DNA from: Mageeibacillus sp. UBA5734
GTDB taxonomy: Bacteria; Bacillota; Clostridia; Saccharofermentanales; UBA5734
DNA length: 16,564 nt
Direction of reading: 5' to 3'
NCBI GenBank assembly: GCA_002419365.1
Contig: DIGA01000112.1
Coordinates: forward strand, 1 to 16,564
Part shown: positions 12,401-16,564 of the stretch, piece after piece
How positions within the stretch are numbered: position 1 is the stretch's first letter
Layout of the letters: each line of letters starts with the position of its first letter
Program-made: the position numbers and the translations under genes
The notes under the pieces: model-generated
The model's input: the letters and a program-made list of their open reading frames with translations, nothing else
The model's database searches: none
Told to the model about the DNA's origin: nothing

Positions 12401-15400
12401 TTATACCTGATGAACGATGGTTTTTTCCTTTTTGAATTTCCGCAGTTCATGCTGCAGCTTGGCATCATCGACGGTCAGGCCATCGAGGGTCATGAAGATG
12501 TCCTCGGTCGGGTGATTGCCCTTGAGTCGGATCGCCTTGACTTCAACGAAGGAGTCCATCTTGTCCTTGCTGATCTGGGCCAGGAGGCTGTTATATTTGT
12601 CACGCGAGCCTTGGCCGGCACAGGTGTCGCAGAAGCAAACGGTCAGCTCATGGGTCATGAAGGCCGAGTTGCCCTTGTTTCTCACCATGCTGGTGACGCC
12701 ATCGCCCAGGCGGGCATGGTAATGGGTGTGCAGCAGTTCGTGAGCCAGCTCGGAATTCGGTTCACCATAGAACTCATCATACAGGCGCAAGATATCGGGA
12801 TTTTCCTGGGATTTGCGGTAGGTTGAGGTTTTGTCGATGTTGACCAGGACCGCCTGGCGGTTATCAAGGGCATCGATTTTTTCCGGAACGGGATGGCCGG
12901 CACCGCAAATGCAGCCACCCGGACAGGCCATGACTTCGATCAGGTCGTAACCGACGTCAACACCCTGGATGATCTTGTGGATGATCGGTTCGGCATTGTG
13001 CAGGCCGGAAATGACCGCGACGCGGACATTCGTGCCCTCGGCATTGATCGTTGCTTCCTTGACGCCTTCAAAGCCGCGGATGGTCTCGAAATCGAGGTGT
13101 TCGGTCAGCGGTTTGTTGGTCAGTTTCTCGACTGCCATGCGCAGGGCCGCTTCGGCCACGCCACCGGAAGCACCAAAGAGGATGCCAGCGCCAGTGACCT
13201 GCTTGTAGGGTTCGTCGAATTCGCAGGGCACGATCTCAGAGGCATCGATGCGAGCCTGGTGCTTCATTTCCAGAAGCTCGGTGGTGGTCAGGACGGCGTC
13301 GACGTCGCGGTTCTTGCCGACGGCAAACTCCGGCCGGGCTGCTTCGTATTTCTTGGCCAGGCAAGGGACGACCGAGACAACGAACAGATCCTTGCGGTCG
13401 ATACCAGCCATCTGGCCGAAGTGGTTCTTGACCGTGGCGCCCATCATTTGCTGTGGGCTCTTGGCCGTCGACAAGTGCGGGATCAGTTCAGGGTAGCGGC
13501 GTTCAACCAGGTTGACCCAACCGGGGCAGCACGAGGTGAACTGGGGCATCACGCCTCCGCTGTTGACGCGATTGAGGAACTCGGTGGTTTCCTCGACGAT
13601 CGTCAGGTCAGCGGCGAAGGTGAAGTCAAACACCTTGTCAAAACCGAGCGACTTGAGCATGCCGGCCGTGAACGGAGCTGCTTCGTTGAAGGTCTTGCCA
13701 TAATGCTGGGAGATGACACTGCGGACGGCTGGTGCAACAAAGGCGACGACGGTCTTTTTCGGGTTATGGATGGCCCGGAAGACACGGTCGCGTTCACGCT
13801 TGTAATCGAGGGCACCGCAGGGGCAGGCATTGACGCACTGGCCGCAGCTGACACAGTCCGTCTGGTCCAGAGGCAGGCCGCTCTTGGTGCCGACCAGCTG
13901 GCGGCCCTGCTTGATGTAGAAGGTCAGGATGTCCGGGCCTTCGATTTCGGCGCAGGCAGCAATGCAGCGACCGCAGGAAATGCATTTGTTATGGTCGCGG
14001 ATGATGAAGGGATGGTCTTCGACGATCGGGATGTAGGGACGGTCATGGACGGGTTCACGGAAATCGATCCCATGGCTGGTGGCCTCGTTGCGCAGGTTGC
14101 AGTCATAACGCTCCGCGCAGCCACACTTGAGACAGCGGCGGGCTTCGGTGACGGCTGCGTCCTCGGATAAACCAAGCTCGACTTCGTCAAAATTGTCTTT
14201 GCGCGCCTCAATCGAGATCGCGGGCATGGCGGCGCGGCGGAATTTCGGCCGTTCCTCGAATTCCCAGCGCGGCAGGTCTTCCATCGAACCACGGCTGCAG
14301 CTGTAGTCGACATTGGATTCGCGGACATAACCGATATTGAGGTAGTTATTCATGGCATCAGCGGCGCGACGCCCGGCAGCGACGGCCTGGATGACCGTGG
14401 CCGGACCGGTGACGCAGTCACCACCCGCAAAAATATTGTCCTCAGAGGTCTGCGAGGTCTTGCCGTTGATTTCGATATCGCCCCATTTGTTGAGCTTGAC
14501 CGGCAAGTCATTGTAGAGGAACTGGGTGTTGGTGCTCTGGCCGATGGCGCCAATGATGGTGTCGGCTTCGATGAAGGTTTCGCTGCCTTCGATCGGGACC
14601 GGACGGCGGCGGCCGGAACGGTCCGGTTCACCGAGCTGCATGCGGATGCATTCGAGGCGCTTTTTGCCGTTTTCACCCATGGAGATCTTCGTCGGGGCCA
14701 TCAGGAAGATCATTTCGACGCCCTCGTGCAAGGCTTCTTCGACTTCATAAGATTCAGCTGGCATTTCTTCCTGGGTACGGCGATAGACCAGCTTGACAGA
14801 TGTTGCACCTTTGCGGAGAGCGGTGCGGGCGCAGTCGATGGCAGTGTTGCCGCCGCCGACGATGACAGCGTCGCCCAGGTTGATCTCGCGGCCACGGGTG
14901 ACCTGCTCAAGGTAGTTGATACCAAGCATGACGCCGGCGAGGTTTTCACCTTCGATCGACATCGGGGTGGCACGCCAGGAACCGATCGCCAGATAGACGG
15001 CATCAAAGTCATGGTGCAAGTCCTCAAGGCTGATGTGCGTACCGAGGGCTTTGCCGGTCATGATCTTGACTCCGAGCGAGCGCATGATGTCGATTTCCTT
15101 GTCCAGGGTGGCTTTGGGCAGTCGGTATTCCGGGATGCCATAGCGCATCATGCCGCCGGCAAACTGCTGACGTTCGAAAACAGTGACTTCATGGCCATTG
15201 ATCGCGCTGTAATAGGCAGCTGCCAGGCCGGACGGTCCGGCACCGACCACGGCGATTTTCTTTCCGGTGGGGGCAGACTTGGAGGGCAGCCAGGCTTGTT
15301 CGCGGGCCATGTCCCAGTCAGCTGCAAAGCGCTTGACATGGTTGATGGCGACGGGCGTATCGACCAGGCTGCGGCGGCACTGGGCTTCGCAAGGGTGCGG

Positions 15401-15868
15401 ACAGACGCGGCCACAGACGATCGGGAAGGGGTTTTTATCCTTGATGATGCGGACAGCTGCTTCGTAATTGCCATTGCTGACCTGGGCCAGGTAACCCTGG
15501 ATGTCGATATTGGCCGGGCAGGTCTGGACACAGGGGGCGACACAGTCGGCGTTGTGGTCGCTCAGCAACTGCTCCAGGCGGATCCGGCGGTAGCCTTCCA
15601 GCTTGGGGCTGTTGGTGGTGATCACCATGCCTTCCTTGATCGGTGTCTGGCACGCCTTGACATCGCGTTCCTTGCCCTTTTCGCCAAGTTCGACGACACA
15701 AAGGCCGCAGTTGCCATTGGCCCGGTCCAGGCGGATGTCATAGCAGAGATGTGGAATGTTGATGTCCTCCTGCAGCAGGGACTGCAGGATGGTCAGATTG
15801 TCATAGACCTCCATCTCACGGCCGTTGACCATAACCTTGATGCGTTTCTGGTTGGATATAGATTTCAT
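12401..15868 (-). CDS. [FeFe]-hydrogenase fused to a GltD-like NAD(P)H:FAD oxidoreductase
   Basis: This is a 1155-residue cytoplasmic protein. The ATG at 15868 has GAGGGAG just upstream; the TTG at 15895 has none. Domains in order: [2Fe-2S] ferredoxin (Cys42, 54, 57, 73); His105/Cys109/113/117 and Cys152/156/160/164, the cluster sites of GltD/DPD-type proteins; FAD site GAGPSG (209-214); NAD(P)H site GGGNTAIDCA (338-347) with VYRR (361-364); FAD-closing AGGDC (481-485). A Cys group follows (579/582/584/590), then two [4Fe-4S] clusters (Cys629/632/635/639 and 672/675/678/682). The H-cluster motifs are TSCCPGW (778-784), PCLAKKYE (835-842) and ACPGGC (981-986). A small-subunit segment ends near LLHTHY (1045-1050), and a Cys-bearing tail closes the protein (1073-1155). 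It resembles the glutamate-synthase-linked hydrogenase group, here in one chain, and probably exchanges electrons between NAD(P)H and protons. Confidence 0.93.
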   Translation of the reverse strand: MKSISNQKRIKVMVNGREMEVYDNLTILQSLLQEDINIPHLCYDIRLDRANGNCGLCVVELGEKGKERDVKACQTPIKEGMVITTNSPKLEGYRRIRLEQLLSDHNADCVAPCVQTCPANIDIQGYLAQVSNGNYEAAVRIIKDKNPFPIVCGRVCPHPCEAQCRRSLVDTPVAINHVKRFAADWDMAREQAWLPSKSAPTGKKIAVVGAGPSGLAAAYYSAINGHEVTVFERQQFAGGMMRYGIPEYRLPKATLDKEIDIMRSLGVKIMTGKALGTHISLEDLHHDFDAVYLAIGSWRATPMSIEGENLAGVMLGINYLEQVTRGREINLGDAVIVGGGNTAIDCARTALRKGATSVKLVYRRTQEEMPAESYEVEEALHEGVEMIFLMAPTKISMGENGKKRLECIRMQLGEPDRSGRRRPVPIEGSETFIEADTIIGAIGQSTNTQFLYNDLPVKLNKWGDIEINGKTSQTSEDNIFAGGDCVTGPATVIQAVAAGRRAADAMNNYLNIGYVRESNVDYSCSRGSMEDLPRWEFEERPKFRRAAMPAISIEARKDNFDEVELGLSEDAAVTEARRCLKCGCAERYDCNLRNEATSHGIDFREPVHDRPYIPIVEDHPFIIRDHNKCISCGRCIAACAEIEGPDILTFYIKQGRQLVGTKSGLPLDQTDCVSCGQCVNACPCGALDYKRERDRVFRAIHNPKKTVVAFVAPAVRSVISQHYGKTFNEAAPFTAGMLKSLGFDKVFDFTFAADLTIVEETTEFLNRVNSGGVMPQFTSCCPGWVNLVERRYPELIPHLSTAKSPQQMMGATVKNHFGQMAGIDRKDLFVVSVVPCLAKKYEAARPEFAVGKNRDVDAVLTTTELLEMKHQARIDASEIVPCEFDEPYKQVTGAGILFGASGGVAEAALRMAVEKLTNKPLTEHLDFETIRGFEGVKEATINAEGTNVRVAVISGLHNAEPIIHKIIQGVDVGYDLIEVMACPGGCICGAGHPVPEKIDALDNRQAVLVNIDKTSTYRKSQENPDILRLYDEFYGEPNSELAHELLHTHYHARLGDGVTSMVRNKGNSAFMTHELTVCFCDTCAGQGSRDKYNSLLAQISKDKMDSFVEVKAIRLKGNHPTEDIFMTLDGLTVDDAKLQHELRKFKKEKTIVHQV

Positions 15869-15934
15869 GCTCTCCCTCACCTTGCGATGTGACAATCAGC
15901 TGCCTGCCATGCGAACAGGCCGGTATTTGTCACG

Positions 15935-15949
15935 TATGTTACCAACATA
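15935..15949. promoter_or_regulatory. perfect 15-bp palindrome at the hydrogenase start site (candidate operator)
   Basis: TATGTT-ACC-AACATA has perfect six-base arms and a three-base spacer. It begins just downstream of the -10 box and covers the expected start (about 15946). This is the place where a repressor would block initiation. It is not the Rex consensus (TTGTGAANNNNTTCACAA). Confidence 0.5.
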
Positions 15950-15952
15950 ACT

Positions 15953-15980
15953 ATTATAGCGAAAAGGACATTGTATGCAA
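15953..15980 (-). promoter_or_regulatory. promoter of the hydrogenase gene
   Basis: On the minus strand TTGCAT (15980-15975), 16 bases, then TATAAT (15958-15953). The start should be near 15946, giving a leader of about 78 bases before the ATG at 15868. A second TATAAT lies at 16063-16058 without a good -35 and may be a minor start. Confidence 0.65.
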
Positions 15981-16114
15981 TCCAAATTCGCCCATTTGAG
16001 CAATTATTTTGAGCATTTAATGCCTGTTTTCCGGGATATTTCTGTTTCTGCCTAACCATTATAACCAAAACACACCCTAAACATATCCATAATAAGCCAT
16101 TTCTTATTGTAAAG

Positions 16115-16140
16115 TTGGAAACGTTTTCGAGAACGATTCC
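16115..16140. promoter_or_regulatory. CcpA/LacI-type site within a 24-bp imperfect inverted repeat
   Basis: TTGGAAACGTTTTCG (16115-16129) fits the catabolite-response consensus WTGNAANCGNWNNCW at all but the last position. It is also the left part of the inverted repeat GGAAACGTTTTC/GAGAACGATTCC (16117-16140; 10 of 12 arm positions pair). It lies about 135 bases upstream of the hydrogenase -35 box. Sugar-linked control by a LacI-family regulator is plausible. Confidence 0.4.
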
Positions 16141-16205
16141 TGATGAGCGGCGAGACCGGACGCGGCCGGCAGGCCGGGGGCGGGATCGTGAGCGGAAGTG
16201 CGGCC

Positions 16206-16431
16206 CGCGGGGTGCGTCCTTCGTGCGGCTCTTTGCTTATTACCGTGAAAAGTTTATTAATCGACAAGGGGGTCGCGCGGGGTGCGTCCAAAACCGGTAA
16301 TTGCCGAAATCTGCACCAGGGGTGGCGCGATGGGTGGCACCGCGGGCGGAAATTTCACGATTTGGTGCCAGGGGTGGCCGTAGGTCTGGCACTTTGGATG
16401 GAATTTTCCACAATTGGGGTCGGTGCACCAA
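16206..16431. repeat. diverged tandem array with 52-bp period, upstream of the hydrogenase promoter
   Basis: Three units (16276-16327, 16328-16379, 16380-16431) align without gaps at exactly 52 bp; the first two are identical at about 60 percent of positions. An older unit (16206-16275, 70 bp) shares the block CGCGGGGTGCGTCC with unit 1. Each of the three units holds a near-palindrome at the same offset: GGTAATTGCC (16296), GGAAATTTCA (16348) and GGAATTTTCC (16400). Units 1 and 2 also share CCAGGGGTGGC. TGGCACC (16335-16341) and GGTGCCA (16364-16370) form an inverted pair. The period is not a multiple of three, so it is unlikely to be coding. Confidence 0.6.
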
Positions 16432-16564
16432 AACGGCAACAACTCCAGGAGGTCCGAAGACGCCTGCGGCAGTAGCCTTCTCCAGATCAAGCCAAGATCT
16501 TCCACTTATGTGCTCCGACATAGGAAAGGAAAGTTCCGTCGCTAGTCGAGTAGGCCCGGGGAAC

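Larger units (their letters stand above)
15981..16564. other. non-coding region upstream of the hydrogenase gene, to the window edge
   Basis: No supported gene lies here. The first 150 bases are AT-rich and carry a stray TATAAT and the CcpA/LacI-type site. From about 16140 the base composition turns sharply GC-rich, followed by the 52-bp array. Bases 16432-16564 show no repeat, RNA gene or coding pattern that I can recognise. Short open frames on both strands lack ribosome sites and family resemblance. Confidence 0.5.

Noticed and set aside
12893..15892. Long open frames on the plus strand opposite the hydrogenase (12893-14170 and 14726-15892).
   Set aside because: They mirror the codon bias of the hydrogenase gene, match no family, and the minus-strand frame has all the cluster motifs.
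15869..15895. TTG start for the hydrogenase fusion, adding 9 residues.
   Set aside because: The ATG at 15868 has GAGGGAG just upstream and the ferredoxin domain begins after it.
16405..16413. DnaA-box-like TTTTCCACA, suggesting a replication origin.
   Set aside because: It is a single site with one mismatch to the consensus, with no cluster and no dnaA or dnaN nearby.
16206..16431. CRISPR array.
   Set aside because: Units are only about 60 percent identical over their whole length, with no constant repeat and variable spacer, and no cas gene is present.
16257..16505. An 82-residue minus-strand frame with a Cys/His-rich stretch that looks like a zinc site.
   Set aside because: It has no ribosome site and runs through the 52-bp array, whose period shifts the frame in each unit, so the Cys/His pattern is probably chance.

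Overview
The window looks like chromosomal DNA from an anaerobic, fermentative, low-oxygen Firmicute, most likely a Clostridia-type bacterium of moderate GC content. The evidence is a very large [FeFe]-hydrogenase fusion, a DUF3842 protein, Gram-positive-style promoters (TTGACA/TATAAT) and GGAGG ribosome sites, an SBP lipoprotein with a short lipobox, a VanZ-like protein and a MntP pump. I cannot name the genus.

Left part (1-1080): the 3' end of a small E2-like (2-oxo acid dehydrogenase acyltransferase fold) gene, then tRNA-Thr(UGU) with its own promoter and terminator, then a HicA/HicB locus in which the toxin gene is broken and the antitoxin is intact. 1080-4105 (minus strand): an amino-acid ABC uptake operon (binding lipoprotein, permease, ATPase) whose last gene is a cytidylate-kinase-like protein. 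It is driven by a consensus promoter that runs at once into a terminator-like hairpin; a second hairpin lies between the first two genes. 4105-4515: DUF3842.

Middle (4649-12337): a VanZ-like membrane protein that appears to be made from a leaderless mRNA, a VOC/PhnB-like protein overlapping it tail to tail, rtcB RNA ligase, a LysE-family exporter, a HerA-like ATPase of unknown role (convergent with lysE, sharing a CTAG stop), then a divergent pair: UPF0303/DUF336 protein plus the manganese exporter mntP. An in-frame 51-bp repeat duplicates the mntP 3' end. An AI-2E-family permease follows on the minus strand.

Right part (12401-16564): one 1155-residue protein fuses a [2Fe-2S] ferredoxin, a GltD/DPD-type FAD-NAD(P)H module, two [4Fe-4S] clusters, an [FeFe]-hydrogenase H-cluster domain with small-subunit segment, and an unusual Cys-containing C-terminal domain. 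It probably couples NAD(P)H oxidation to hydrogen metabolism in the cytoplasm. Its promoter carries a perfect palindrome at the start site. Further upstream lie a CcpA/LacI-type site and a diverged repeat array with an exact 52-bp period (about five helical turns) holding palindromic cores. No gene is supported in 15896-16564.

The most unusual items are the hydrogenase fusion with its control region, the 52-bp array, the leaderless VanZ gene, the leader hairpin of the ABC operon and the mntP 3' duplication. All promoter, operator and hairpin calls were made by eye.
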